A stretch of 64,000 nt of DNA, from the NCBI RefSeq assembly GCF_001562015.1, contig NZ_LASA01000060.1, positions 1 through 64,000 of the forward strand. Reading direction: 5' to 3'. The notes under the pieces are model-generated. The model made no database searches and had not been told where the DNA came from. It was given only the letters and a program-made list of their open reading frames with translations. Positions 1 to 7,731 of the stretch are shown one piece after another. Made by a program: the position numbers and the translations under genes. This DNA is from Endozoicomonas arenosclerae. GTDB taxonomy: Bacteria; Pseudomonadota; Gammaproteobacteria; Pseudomonadales; Endozoicomonadaceae. Each line of letters opens with the position of its first letter. Within the stretch, counting starts at the first letter, position 1.

Positions 1-62
1 GAATTCTTTGGTCACTTTCTTTTCTTACACTATCAATAGCATCATACTGCAAAATAAAAGAA

Positions 63-146
63 ACCTAACAAAAGCATGGAATTCGTTCCGCCCTAAAGGG
101 CTCCACCCGACGCGCCTTCGGCGCGCGGCTCATGCAGGCGTTATGC
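63..146 (+). other. attC-like integron recombination site
   Basis: The 84-bp stretch has the layout of an integron attC site. An R''-type core ACCTAAC (63-69) fits RYYYAAC, and an R'-type core GTTATGC (140-146) fits GTTRRRY at six of seven positions. Internal GCATG and CATGC arms can pair, and GC-rich hairpins lie between (GCCCT/AGGGC and CGCGCC/GGCGCG). A coding frame starts inside its right end, as is usual for gene cassettes. No integrase gene and no second attC are visible, so this is probably an isolated or decayed cassette junction. Confidence 0.6.
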
Positions 147-644
147 ATTGAGAGAATTCGAGTTTTGTTCAAATTAAAGAAGAATACAGAGAATGAATTC
201 ACAGCAATTAAGCTGTACTCGATAGATAGTGACCAGAATTCAATAAAAAGAGATGCCACAATTGATTGTGTGTTACAAATTATGGAATTGCAATTTAATG
301 GATATCCCGATGAATTCGATATTCATGGACCTTATGGCATTAAAAAAGGATCGAGTGTAAAGATCGAAAGCTTTAAGAAAAAGCTCTCTCAAAAGGGACA
401 TGAAAAATATTACGCATTAGACGGCTTATCACATGATGAATTTGGATTTCATATTTCTTATGCAAATAAATTCAAAGATCACACATACTCTGAATTAATC
501 ATCTGGTGGCGTTCTGATAAATATAAAGTAGATCAAGTCTCTATCATAAATAAATTGTCTCGGCCATTTTGCGTGAGTTCAGGATATGAAATTGAACTAT
601 TGATCTGGGCCAAAACTTCCCGACAAGAGTTTCTGTATAACTGA
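132..644 (+). CDS. Hypothetical protein, cassette-type ORF
   Basis: I do not recognise this 170-residue protein. It is soluble in character, has no signal peptide or membrane segment, and is rich in Lys, Ser, Asp and aromatic residues (a WW pair sits near residue 121). The reading frame opens with ATG inside the right end of the attC-like site. The first codons are therefore attC sequence, and TTG at 165 is an alternative start. Base composition is AT-richer than the flanking housekeeping genes, as expected of a mobile cassette. The frame ends only about 20 bp before the IS630-type transposase, so the native C-terminus and the cassette's own attC may have been lost to that insertion. Confidence 0.5.
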   Translation: MQALCIERIRVLFKLKKNTENEFTAIKLYSIDSDQNSIKRDATIDCVLQIMELQFNGYPDEFDIHGPYGIKKGSSVKIESFKKKLSQKGHEKYYALDGLSHDEFGFHISYANKFKDHTYSELIIWWRSDKYKVDQVSIINKLSRPFCVSSGYEIELLIWAKTSRQEFLYN

Positions 645-663
645 CACCTCATATTTGAGGTGT
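644..663 (+). promoter_or_regulatory. Hairpin sequestering the IS630 transposase ribosome site
   Basis: ACACCTC (644-650) pairs perfectly with GAGGTGT (657-663) across a 6-nt loop. The GAGG that would serve as Shine-Dalgarno for the ATG at 666 lies in the right arm. A transcript reading in from upstream would fold and hide the ribosome site, a known way for insertion sequences to avoid activation by read-through. The regulatory role is inferred. Confidence 0.45.
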
Positions 664-665
664 AC

Positions 666-1133
666 ATGAGCAAAGTCGACGGCCGTAAAATTTCCCATGA
701 TGTTCGAGAATCTATTCGTTTAGAGGCTATACACCTATGGCTGGAGGGCGCCACTGTCAATCAGCTATCCGAAAAGTATTCTACTCACAGGTCATGCGTT
801 TACGACTGGATTGATCGTTATGAACGAGGTGGCTTGGAAGCCCTGAAAACTCGACCTATCAACGGTCGGCCTTCCAAACTGAGCTTGCAACAGAGAGAAG
901 AGCTCACACTGATTATTTCATCAAAGCTCCCCACTGACTTTGGGTTTTATAAGGCTATGTGGACTCGGGATATTGTAGCTTCTGTCATCAAGTCTGAGTT
1001 TGGAGTGTCTATGCACCCAGCAGCCGTCGGTAAAATGCTCAAACGGTTGGGCCTCAGTCCTCAGAGTCCTGTACGAAAAGCCTGGCAACAGGATCAAAAA
1101 AAGTCGATGACTGGTGCTGGATTCAAGCAATAA
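666..1133 (+). pseudogene. IS630-family transposase, N-terminal fragment
   Basis: The 155-residue product starts at ATG 666 rather than the GTG at 660, because GAGG sits 5 nt upstream of the ATG. It consists of the helix-turn-helix/winged-helix half of an IS630/Tc1-type transposase. Motifs include a helix LSEKYSTHRSCVYDWIDRYE, a GRPSKLS linker and the second HTH ending in KMLKRLGLSPQSP. The DDE catalytic half is absent because the IS30-family element begins at 1128. Codons caa-aaa-aag at 1095-1103 form the classical -1 slippery heptamer A AAA AAG. The -1 frame continues as VDDW, which resembles the expected family sequence, so the gene probably used programmed frameshifting. It is not functional here. 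Confidence 0.8.
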
Positions 1134-2097
1134 GTGCAATCGACACCCCGGAGTAGACTTCGAGAGGAGTCCGCCCTCCTAAAACCTTCCTCGGCATCGT
1201 ATTGATCAAGAGTTCAGTTTCTCGAATACTTTCCTCTGAAAGATTCCCAAGAGCTATTTTCTTTGGCCAGGTTCGACGGATAATTCCATTGGTATTTTCG
1301 TTAGTTCCTCGCTGATAACTGGCATAAGGTTTGGCAAAAAATACATCAGCATTCATAGCTTTTGATACCTTCTCATGAGCCGCAAACTCGCCTCCGTTAT
1401 CCAGTGTGATGATGCAAACGGTTGAGACTCGTTTCAGCAGATTAATCATCGTGTCTGCCACTGTTTCAGCTTGTTTGGTATCCGTTTTTCCAATGAGCGT
1501 ATATCGGCTCTTTCGGTCAACCAGGGTCACCAGATGAGCGTCCTGCCCAAATACCGTATCGCCTTCCCAGTCGCCCAGTCGGGAGCGGAGTTCGACCACT
1601 TCAGGACGTTCGCTAATATCGACACGATTGGGGATCAAGAAGCGCCCGGCCTTGCGTTTACCGCCTTTGCAGCGCCTTTTTCCATAACGGGGTGGCTCTT
1701 TATACAATGTTCCTCCCTGAGTCTTGTTGGCACCTATACGCTTGTAAATAGTCATATGGCTGAGGGCGATCTCAGGCACCTCCACTTTCATCCGTGCGCT
1801 GATGTTTTCCGGCGACCAGCCGAGAGATAAACCTTTCTTGATGATCGGCATATGTCGTTCATTTGATTTGCTGAACTTTGTGGGGGACGCTCTACGCTGA
1901 GTAGTCAGGGCATGAGCGGTTTCGGCATAGTATCCGTCATTACTGGCATTACGGTGCAATTCGCGGGATAAAGTACTCTCAGTGATGCCAACCTTATCTG
2001 CGATTTCTTTTTGCAGAAGATCTGTCCCAAGAAGGGCTTCAATCTGGTATCGTTGCCCCAGAGTCAGTTGTTTGTATTGTCTGGTTTGTGTACTCAT
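1123..2097 (-). CDS. IS30-family transposase
   Basis: The 324-residue DDE transposase is full length for IS30. The N-terminal HTH (about residues 12-50) includes LGQRYQIEALL and the SxLSRELHRN helix typical of the family. The catalytic core shows GDWEGD (D180), LDNGGEF (D233) and RGTNENTNG (E267), with the usual D-(33)-E spacing. The reading frame runs through the left inverted repeat, and its TGA at 1123-1125 lies just outside the element, so the last residues are set by the target site. No frameshift is seen, and the enzyme looks intact. Confidence 0.93.
   Translation of the reverse strand: MSTQTRQYKQLTLGQRYQIEALLGTDLLQKEIADKVGITESTLSRELHRNASNDGYYAETAHALTTQRRASPTKFSKSNERHMPIIKKGLSLGWSPENISARMKVEVPEIALSHMTIYKRIGANKTQGGTLYKEPPRYGKRRCKGGKRKAGRFLIPNRVDISERPEVVELRSRLGDWEGDTVFGQDAHLVTLVDRKSRYTLIGKTDTKQAETVADTMINLLKRVSTVCIITLDNGGEFAAHEKVSKAMNADVFFAKPYASYQRGTNENTNGIIRRTWPKKIALGNLSEESIRETELLINTMPRKVLGGRTPLEVYSGVSIALIA
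1128..1144. repeat. Left inverted repeat of the IS30-family element
   Basis: The 17-bp sequence CAATAAGTGCAATCGAC is the exact reverse complement of 2167-2183. The stop codon of the disrupted IS630 gene (TAA, 1131-1133) lies within it. Confidence 0.85.
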
Positions 2098-2166
2098 TCC
2101 TAACGTCCATTTCTGAGTGTGATCGCTACGAAATGTACCAGCAGCTGGCTCACATCCGAAATATCA

Positions 2167-2183
2167 GTCGATTGCACTTATTG
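2167..2183. repeat. Right inverted repeat of the IS30-family element
   Basis: GTCGATTGCACTTATTG is the exact reverse complement of 1128-1144. It sits about 70 bp upstream of the transposase start. Confidence 0.85.
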
Positions 2184-2284
2184 TATTAATCCAGCTGAAA
2201 CTCCCATTTGCTTTTTCTTTTATAAGTTGATCTGATCCTATCAAAAAGTTAGAAGCCTTTTAAAGTATCTTTACTTTATCGATT

Positions 2285-3499
2285 TCATCTCTCAGCTTCA
2301 CTGCGATTTATCTCTATCTTTGTATAGTCCAACCACTGTTGAGCAGAGGTTCTGGTTTTCTTATGTTTTGAAGCGGTCTCAAGAGCAACCAGCGCATCCT
2401 GAAATTTTTTCTGATTAAACTGGGCCATCCCCAGCATTAACTGAGCGGTGGGCTGATCTTTGAGATTCTTCGTCAATGCTGACTTCAAAGCAGTCTCAGC
2501 TTCTGACCACTTTTGCGAGCGCAGATGCAGTTGGGCCATCAGTAAAGACGACTGACCCGTGTTATCCAGAGCTGCAGCTTTCTTAAGAGTTTGGAGGGCT
2601 TTGTCGTCTTCCCTTGCCTGCAGCCAGGCCTGAGCCAGCAGTCTGAGGTTATCCAGTGAAGACTCCATAAATCCGGCATTAAGTCCCTGGGACAAGACTT
2701 TGGCGGATTTGATGGGAAGGTCCTGCTGCAAAAGTATTGTTGCGAGTGCTTTTAAATGAGGTTCGCTGTCCAGCTGACCGGTTTCAAACAATCCTTCCAG
2801 TAAGACCAGTTGTTTTTTGGGTTTTTCCATCTGACTGTAGATGGCAGAGAGTGCCAGCATAGTGTCTTTTTTTGGAAAACGCGTCACCATTTCTTCCAGT
2901 ACTTTGGCTACAGCAGGGAAGTCTTCCAGAATCTGGTAGTTAGCCCTGAGTAGCTGATACCAGCTTTCTTCCGGCTTTTGGGAGGAATGTATTGTCAGTT
3001 GGATAACTTTGGCAGACTCCTTGTGCTGCTTTAACTGATAGAGGCAGTGGGCCATCAGGATGCTCAGACCCGTGTCCTGTGTTTTTTGATCAGCAGTGAC
3101 TGAGCGGGCTTGTTCAAGCGCATCCTTATATTGACCCATACTGAACCAGAGTTGGGCCAGTGTTCTTCGGGTACTGAGTTTCAGAGCATCCGGAAGATCT
3201 TCCTGTTTCAGTACCTGTTGGTAGGCATCCACTGCTTTGGTGTAGTTGTCTTCGAGATAAAAAGTATACCCGGTCAGGTTCCAGATCTGTGCTTTCTCAT
3301 AGGATGACAGACGGCTATTGTCGGCCAGGAGTTTTTTTAGCTCAGTATGAGCCGCTTGATACTGGGTTTCGTTGACCTGGTCTCGGATACTTTCCAGCGA
3401 TCGGTATACAGACTCGGACATAGCCGTAGCCTGGAGCTCCATAGAGGCAACCAGCGTAAAGCAGAGCAGTGCATTACGCAGAGTAGAAAGCTTAACCAT
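2285..3499 (-). CDS. TPR-repeat protein of the TonB2 cluster
   Basis: This 404-residue protein has an N-terminal signal peptide (hydrophobic stretch around residues 9-25, likely cleavage near ATAMS). The rest is helical repeats with TPR spacing and typical A-x-x-x-L/Y-x-x-A patterns, for example YTKAVDAYQQVLK. It is probably a periplasmic scaffold. It is the last gene of the six-gene TonB2 operon. Its ATG is coupled to tonB: the tonB stop lies inside the Shine-Dalgarno GGGAGG, with an 8-bp overlap. The same gene order (TPR protein after tonB2) is known in Vibrio. Its exact role in energy transduction is unknown. Confidence 0.75.
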   Translation of the reverse strand: MVKLSTLRNALLCFTLVASMELQATAMSESVYRSLESIRDQVNETQYQAAHTELKKLLADNSRLSSYEKAQIWNLTGYTFYLEDNYTKAVDAYQQVLKQEDLPDALKLSTRRTLAQLWFSMGQYKDALEQARSVTADQKTQDTGLSILMAHCLYQLKQHKESAKVIQLTIHSSQKPEESWYQLLRANYQILEDFPAVAKVLEEMVTRFPKKDTMLALSAIYSQMEKPKKQLVLLEGLFETGQLDSEPHLKALATILLQQDLPIKSAKVLSQGLNAGFMESSLDNLRLLAQAWLQAREDDKALQTLKKAAALDNTGQSSLLMAQLHLRSQKWSEAETALKSALTKNLKDQPTAQLMLGMAQFNQKKFQDALVALETASKHKKTRTSAQQWLDYTKIEINRSEAER

Positions 3500-4169
3500 T
3501 GTTACCTCCCTGTAATTGATAGGTGAAGCGGTTTTTGACGCCTTTTACTTCCTGGGCTTTACCATTCACGACTTTGGGCTGGTAGCGGAAACGTTTGGCT
3601 GCATTGATGGAAGGTTTCTGGAATAGCCAGCTGTCACAGAGAGACTCAAGCACTTTGACGTCCTTCACAAGGCCTTCACGAGTGACGGTATACTCCACCG
3701 TACAATAACCTTCTATGCCACGGTTGATAGCTCGCTCTGGATAGATTGGAGCCACTTTCACAATGGGCAGGTATGCACCTTCCTGCAGGTTGCCCAGATT
3801 AAAACCCAGACCATCCATATTAATGGCGGGATTAATGGAAGGCTGCGAAGTAGCGATTTTTTCCAATACTGGAGCATCGGTGTTTACCTGAGGCATGGCC
3901 GGTGGCGGTGGAGGCGCTTTGGGTGTTTCCGGCTTTGCAGGACGTTCTTTCTTTTTAACGGGTTCCTCTTTGGGTTTGACCCGGACAAAATCCAGAACAT
4001 CCCCATAACGCTGGGCTTCGGCATTGCCTGATGGCAGATCGATCAGGGCCTTCATGCCCCAGCAAAGTGCCAGAGTGATCACAGCTCCGGGAAGGGCAAC
4101 CGTCAGAAGCCGTCTGGCAAGCAGAGGCTCCCGAAAGTTTTGCTCAATATCTATGGCTTGTGGACTCAC
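3492..4169 (-). CDS. tonB: TonB energy transducer (TonB2 type)
   Basis: TonB couples the inner-membrane proton motive force, harvested by ExbBD, to outer-membrane receptors. I choose GTG at 4169, giving 225 residues, because it follows the exbD stop by one base and has AGAGGG upstream. ATGs further upstream would overlap exbD. Features are a short cytoplasmic N-terminus, one membrane anchor (LLTVALPGAVITLALCWGMK), a Lys-Pro/Pro-rich periplasmic spacer (KPKEEP to APPPPPAMP) and a C-terminal TonB domain (YPERAINRGIEGYCTVEYTV). The protein is compact, like the TonB2 of vibrios. The likely client in the window is the TonB-dependent receptor at 7732-9873. Confidence 0.92.
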   Translation of the reverse strand: MSPQAIDIEQNFREPLLARRLLTVALPGAVITLALCWGMKALIDLPSGNAEAQRYGDVLDFVRVKPKEEPVKKKERPAKPETPKAPPPPPAMPQVNTDAPVLEKIATSQPSINPAINMDGLGFNLGNLQEGAYLPIVKVAPIYPERAINRGIEGYCTVEYTVTREGLVKDVKVLESLCDSWLFQKPSINAAKRFRYQPKVVNGKAQEVKGVKNRFTYQLQGGNNG

Positions 4170-4170
4170 G

Positions 4171-4584
4171 TCATTCACCCTCTGCCGTAGCAATGGCGAC
4201 ATTACTGACTCCCACCGCTCTGGCAGAGTCCATAACGGCAATCAGCAACTCATTGCGTGAATCTTTGTCAGCCTGAATCACCACGGAACCTTTGGGGTTC
4301 TCGGCATGCAGACGTTCGATATTGGCTCGAAGGGCGTGCTGTTCAATCTTTCTGCCATCAATCCAGATGCTGTCATCATCGGTCAGGGCTACCAGAATGC
4401 TGGCATTCTCCTGTTGAACGGCGGTGGAAGCCTGTGGGCGATTGACGTCTATACCGGCTTCCTTGACGAAGCTGGCGGTGACGATGAAAAAGATCAGCAG
4501 AATAAACACCACGTCCAGCATGGGTGTGACATCAATATTCAGCTCCTCGTCACCCATGCCTTCCTGCCAGGAAAATTTCTTCAT
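4171..4584 (-). CDS. exbD: Biopolymer transport protein ExbD
   Basis: The 137-residue product has one N-terminal transmembrane helix. It carries the family's essential aspartate in the segment NIDVTPMLDVVFILLIFFIV, which forms the proton path with ExbB. A periplasmic domain follows. A strong ribosome site (AAGGAG) precedes the ATG. It is separated from exbB by 83 bp and from tonB by one base, so it is part of the operon. Length is normal for ExbD/TolR. Nearby pal/tolA/tolB genes are absent, so ExbD is preferred over TolR. Confidence 0.92.
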   Translation of the reverse strand: MKKFSWQEGMGDEELNIDVTPMLDVVFILLIFFIVTASFVKEAGIDVNRPQASTAVQQENASILVALTDDDSIWIDGRKIEQHALRANIERLHAENPKGSVVIQADKDSRNELLIAVMDSARAVGVSNVAIATAEGE

Positions 4585-4667
4585 TATGCTTTCTCCTTAA
4601 ACTGTACCGTGAAAAATATCTTGCGACTTTGTTATGGTTGAGCTCGGTGCAAAATATTTTTCTTCCG

Positions 4668-5222
4668 CTATGGGCATCCAGCCGGAAGGGAAGTGAGAGA
4701 TTGCTGAGCCTGATTAAGCATGCGCTCATTCAGCAGTCGTTTTTCTTTCTGGGCGCTGCGCATCAGCCAGGTAATCACCAGAATTCCGGACAGGGCAGTG
4801 ACCATGCCTGCCATGGTCGGCACAGTGGCTTTGGAGACGCCAGAGGCCATAGCCCGAGCGTTTCCTGTACCGGTGAAGGACATGACTTCAAAGACTTCCA
4901 GCATACCGGTCACGGTGCCCAGTAGGCCCAGTAGAGGGCATACGGCAATCAATGTCTTGATCAGGGCAAGATTACGCTCCAGCTTCAGGCTGACCAGAGA
5001 CATCAATCTCTGCTTCAGTTTTTGGGTAAACCAGGGTTCATTGTGGTCCTGCGCATGCCAAAGTGTCAGAGCCTTGCTGACCATTTTCGGATGGTGGAAT
5101 TTCAGGTAGTAGATTCTTTCCAGCACCAGTACCCAGAGAAGTCCTGTTACCAGGGCGATCACGGTCAGTACCGTGCCCCCCAGTTCCAGAAAGTCTCTGA
5201 TCGAAATCAGTATCTGTTCCAT
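4668..5222 (-). CDS. exbB: ExbB/TolQ-family proton channel protein (ExbB2)
   Basis: This 184-residue MotA/TolQ/ExbB protein has three membrane helices: about residues 14-34, then two long helices around PLLGLLGTVTGMLEVF and VPTMAGMVTALSGILVITW. The short length is typical of ExbB2. With ExbD it forms the inner-membrane motor that energises TonB. A good ribosome site, AGGAGAATGCA, precedes the ATG. It follows the ttpC-like gene by 18 bp in the operon. Confidence 0.92.
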   Translation of the reverse strand: MEQILISIRDFLELGGTVLTVIALVTGLLWVLVLERIYYLKFHHPKMVSKALTLWHAQDHNEPWFTQKLKQRLMSLVSLKLERNLALIKTLIAVCPLLGLLGTVTGMLEVFEVMSFTGTGNARAMASGVSKATVPTMAGMVTALSGILVITWLMRSAQKEKRLLNERMLNQAQQSLTSLPAGCP

Positions 5223-5240
5223 TGCATTCTCCTGCCGTGT

Positions 5241-6674
5241 TTAAGCCATTGCTTCAGCAGGTTTGTTGACTGTTTGGCTACTCTTGGCTTTTGGCTCGGC
5301 AACGGTCTGCACCTTACCAGCCTGTTCAGCAATGATGCCCACCGCCTGTTCTTCCAGAATCTGGGACAGAACCTTGGCTTTGCTGGATACCAGAGAGTGA
5401 AGCAGCATGGTTGGGATAGCGACCGCAAGACCCAGAACAGTGGTGACCAGAGCCTGGGAGATACCACCAGCCATAAGACGGGGGTCGCCTGTACCAAACA
5501 GAGTCAGAGCCTGGAAGGTCACGATCATACCGGTGACGGTTCCCAGCAGTCCCAGCAGAGGAGAAATGACGGCGATGACTTTAAGTATCGTCAGTCGTTT
5601 CTGGATAGCAGGCACTTCTTTCATCAGAGCCTTGCCTATTTTCAGCTCCAGCGTTTCGGGGTCTGCAGAACGATTCTTTTCATAGCTTGCCAGAATTCTG
5701 CCCAGAGGGTTGTTACCTGCTGTGTCTGGCTGTTTGATCTGTTTTCGAATGCTGCTGCCTGTCAGACCGAGAGAAATTAACCGTTCCAGAGTCACCAGCA
5801 GAGCCAGGAAGCCGAGAGCCAGAATGACGTAGCCGACAATCCCACCCTGCTCAATTCTCTCTTTCAAGTTCGGAACGTTAACCAGCATGGAAAGGAGCTG
5901 TCCACGGGTAGGGTCCAGAGAAAATGTGGTTGGGGTTGTGCTATCTGCGTTGTTAATAAGAGTGTTCAAATCAGCAATAGCATTGAGATAACGACTTTGT
6001 GGCTGACGGGGCAGTTCTACCAGACGGCCAGTCTCTGCAATGTACTGAAGGTATTTTTCGCTGCTGACCACATTAAAAAGACCTACACGGGTGACATCTG
6101 TCAGTTGTGTTTCACCGGATGTATCAGTGACTTGAGCCTGAAAACGTACAACTTTTCCGGACTCTGTCATTTCCTGCTGAAGCTCGAACCAGAGTCGTTC
6201 AATATCCTGCAGGTCTGGCAGTCGTGTAGCTTTGCCCATTCTTTCGGAGAAGTTCTCAAGAAAAACATCCCGTTCGGGGTATTGAACCTGAGTAATAGAG
6301 GCGCTGAGCTGTGAGCGACTCTCATTGGCGGTCTGTTGAAGCACGCCAAACAGCTCTTTCATTGAACCCAGCTTTAACGACAATGCTTCATTTAATTCAT
6401 CGAGTTGTTGGCTGTTCTTTTCGTACTGTTGCTCATAGTCTTTGCTGATACTGTCCAGCTGAGTTTTTTCCTGCTGGAGCGTTTTCAGCTGCTGTTGCTG
6501 TTCAGCTCTGTCCTTACGAAACTCGGCCAGACGGTTTTTATGCTGGGTTTGATCTTCAATGCTGCCTTTTTTGATGTGTTCCAGCAGTGCGTCAAGAGTG
6601 ACGGGTTCGTTTGCTGAAAGAGCTGAAGGCAGAATAAGCGATGCGCCAAGGATAAGAGCCTTTAACGTTTTCAC
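5241..6674 (-). CDS. ttpC: TtpC-like ExbB protein with periplasmic coiled coil
   Basis: This 477-residue protein combines a signal peptide (residues 1-21, ending SALSA), a long Gln/Glu/Lys-rich coiled coil (about 35-110), a linker domain and a C-terminal MotA/TolQ/ExbB channel domain. That domain starts near residue 270 and includes PLLGLLGTVTGMIVTF and VLGLAVAIPTMLL. This is the architecture of TtpC, a fourth component that Vibrio TonB2 systems need for siderophore uptake. The GTG start at 6674 overlaps the upstream stop (GTGA) and has AAAGGAG in front, so translation is coupled. The substrate class served here is not visible from the sequence. Confidence 0.85.
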   Translation of the reverse strand: MKTLKALILGASLILPSALSANEPVTLDALLEHIKKGSIEDQTQHKNRLAEFRKDRAEQQQQLKTLQQEKTQLDSISKDYEQQYEKNSQQLDELNEALSLKLGSMKELFGVLQQTANESRSQLSASITQVQYPERDVFLENFSERMGKATRLPDLQDIERLWFELQQEMTESGKVVRFQAQVTDTSGETQLTDVTRVGLFNVVSSEKYLQYIAETGRLVELPRQPQSRYLNAIADLNTLINNADSTTPTTFSLDPTRGQLLSMLVNVPNLKERIEQGGIVGYVILALGFLALLVTLERLISLGLTGSSIRKQIKQPDTAGNNPLGRILASYEKNRSADPETLELKIGKALMKEVPAIQKRLTILKVIAVISPLLGLLGTVTGMIVTFQALTLFGTGDPRLMAGGISQALVTTVLGLAVAIPTMLLHSLVSSKAKVLSQILEEQAVGIIAEQAGKVQTVAEPKAKSSQTVNKPAEAMA

Positions 6675-7453
6675 AGGGCTTCTCCTTTGGCATCAACATT
6701 GAATACGGGGATCGATAACAAATCCGGAGCAGCCAGCTTTCGCGCTATTTTCAGGCCCTGACTTAAATGTCTCTGGTAGTCAGATGCTTCCAGTGACTGC
6801 CATTCCCTGGTGGTAGAGTTCCAGGCTCCCATCTGATCGCCGGATGCTGTTTGATACAGTAATGCCACTCGACCAACCCTCAGAAAATCAACATCACGGG
6901 GAGAGCCTTTCAGCTCCAGTTGTCCGCGATAGGCTTCAATGGTCCGGCCGTATTTGTTTTCTTCCTGATAGGCTTCAAACACTTTACGAAGTTTTTCTGC
7001 TGTTGATACATCAGGGCGTCCCAGCAAGGTTTTTAATGAAGCGACACGTTGCTGGCGTTCTTCTGTTAAGAAGGGGGTATCCAGAGTGACAAAAGCATCC
7101 AGCGCTTGAATCATTCGTGTGATTAAAGGAATGATCTGTCGTTCAATTTCAGCAGCGTTTTCAATGGAGTTCTGGATATCGGCAATCTCTGCTGTTTGAC
7201 TATCCAGCTGCTGTTTCAGTACTGAGTTGTAAGTTTTAATGCCTTCCGTCACTTTGGATAAGTGCAGGTAGTCTCTTTCCAGTGATGTGATCTGGTTATC
7301 AATAGCTTCTATTTGTTGTTGAGCTTTCTGGCCTGACTGGATGCGATCCTGACCAGTACGAGTGACTTCTTCAATAGTGGATGCCAAGGTCTTCCCTGAA
7401 ACAGCGACAGCAAGGAGGAGTCCGACATGGCATAAACATTTATTTTTATTCAT
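6671..7453 (-). CDS. DUF3450 family protein, first gene of the TonB2 operon
   Basis: I place the start at ATG 7453, giving 260 residues. This opens directly on a signal peptide (MNKNKCLCHVGLLLAVAVSG, cleavage near TLAS) and drops an unlikely extension. The mature protein is a long coiled coil (about residues 30-110) followed by a mixed C-terminal region with LLGRPDVSTAEKLRKVFEAYQEE, typical of DUF3450. It is periplasmic by prediction. It sits upstream of ttpC in this cluster type in vibrios, but its function is not established. No clear Shine-Dalgarno precedes the chosen start. Confidence 0.78.
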   Translation of the reverse strand: MNKNKCLCHVGLLLAVAVSGKTLASTIEEVTRTGQDRIQSGQKAQQQIEAIDNQITSLERDYLHLSKVTEGIKTYNSVLKQQLDSQTAEIADIQNSIENAAEIERQIIPLITRMIQALDAFVTLDTPFLTEERQQRVASLKTLLGRPDVSTAEKLRKVFEAYQEENKYGRTIEAYRGQLELKGSPRDVDFLRVGRVALLYQTASGDQMGAWNSTTREWQSLEASDYQRHLSQGLKIARKLAAPDLLSIPVFNVDAKGEAL

Positions 7454-7731
7454 TGATACTGTTATGGGCTGGTTGAATACATGAATTCTGTCAGTTTTTT
7501 TTGACAGAAATATTTCGTTCAGGCAAGTCTGCCTCAAGACATGCCTCTATAATAGTGATCCCTTCAATATTATTAATTCCCGGAACCTGACCGAGATTTT
7601 AGACTGCTCAGCAGTTCATAACATTGAGCAACACAATGTTTACGAAAGCAGATAAGCCAAGTCAGGAACACTTAATTAGAAAAGGGCTGTGTTCCTGTTT
7701 GGGCTTCATATCAATTGTTAAAATCTTGTAG

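Larger units (their letters stand above)
1128..2183. mobile_element. IS30-family insertion sequence, apparently complete
   Basis: An element of about 1056 bp is bounded by perfect 17-bp inverted repeats and carries one transposase on the minus strand. Size and gene content fit IS30. It lies inside the IS630-type transposase gene. Sequence to the right (from 2184) does not continue that transposase in an obvious way. I see no convincing target duplication, so a deletion or rearrangement probably followed the insertion. Confidence 0.85.

Noticed and set aside
5022-5780. A 252-codon plus-strand frame opposite exbB and ttpC
   Set aside because: It is antisense to two well-supported genes, has Gln/His/Ser-rich translation typical of an antisense shadow, and shows no domain.
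7454-7731. Possible Fur box upstream of the TonB2 operon (AT-rich ATAATAGTGAT stretch)
   Set aside because: It does not reach a convincing match to the 19-bp Fur consensus, and AT-rich sequence gives such partial matches by chance.
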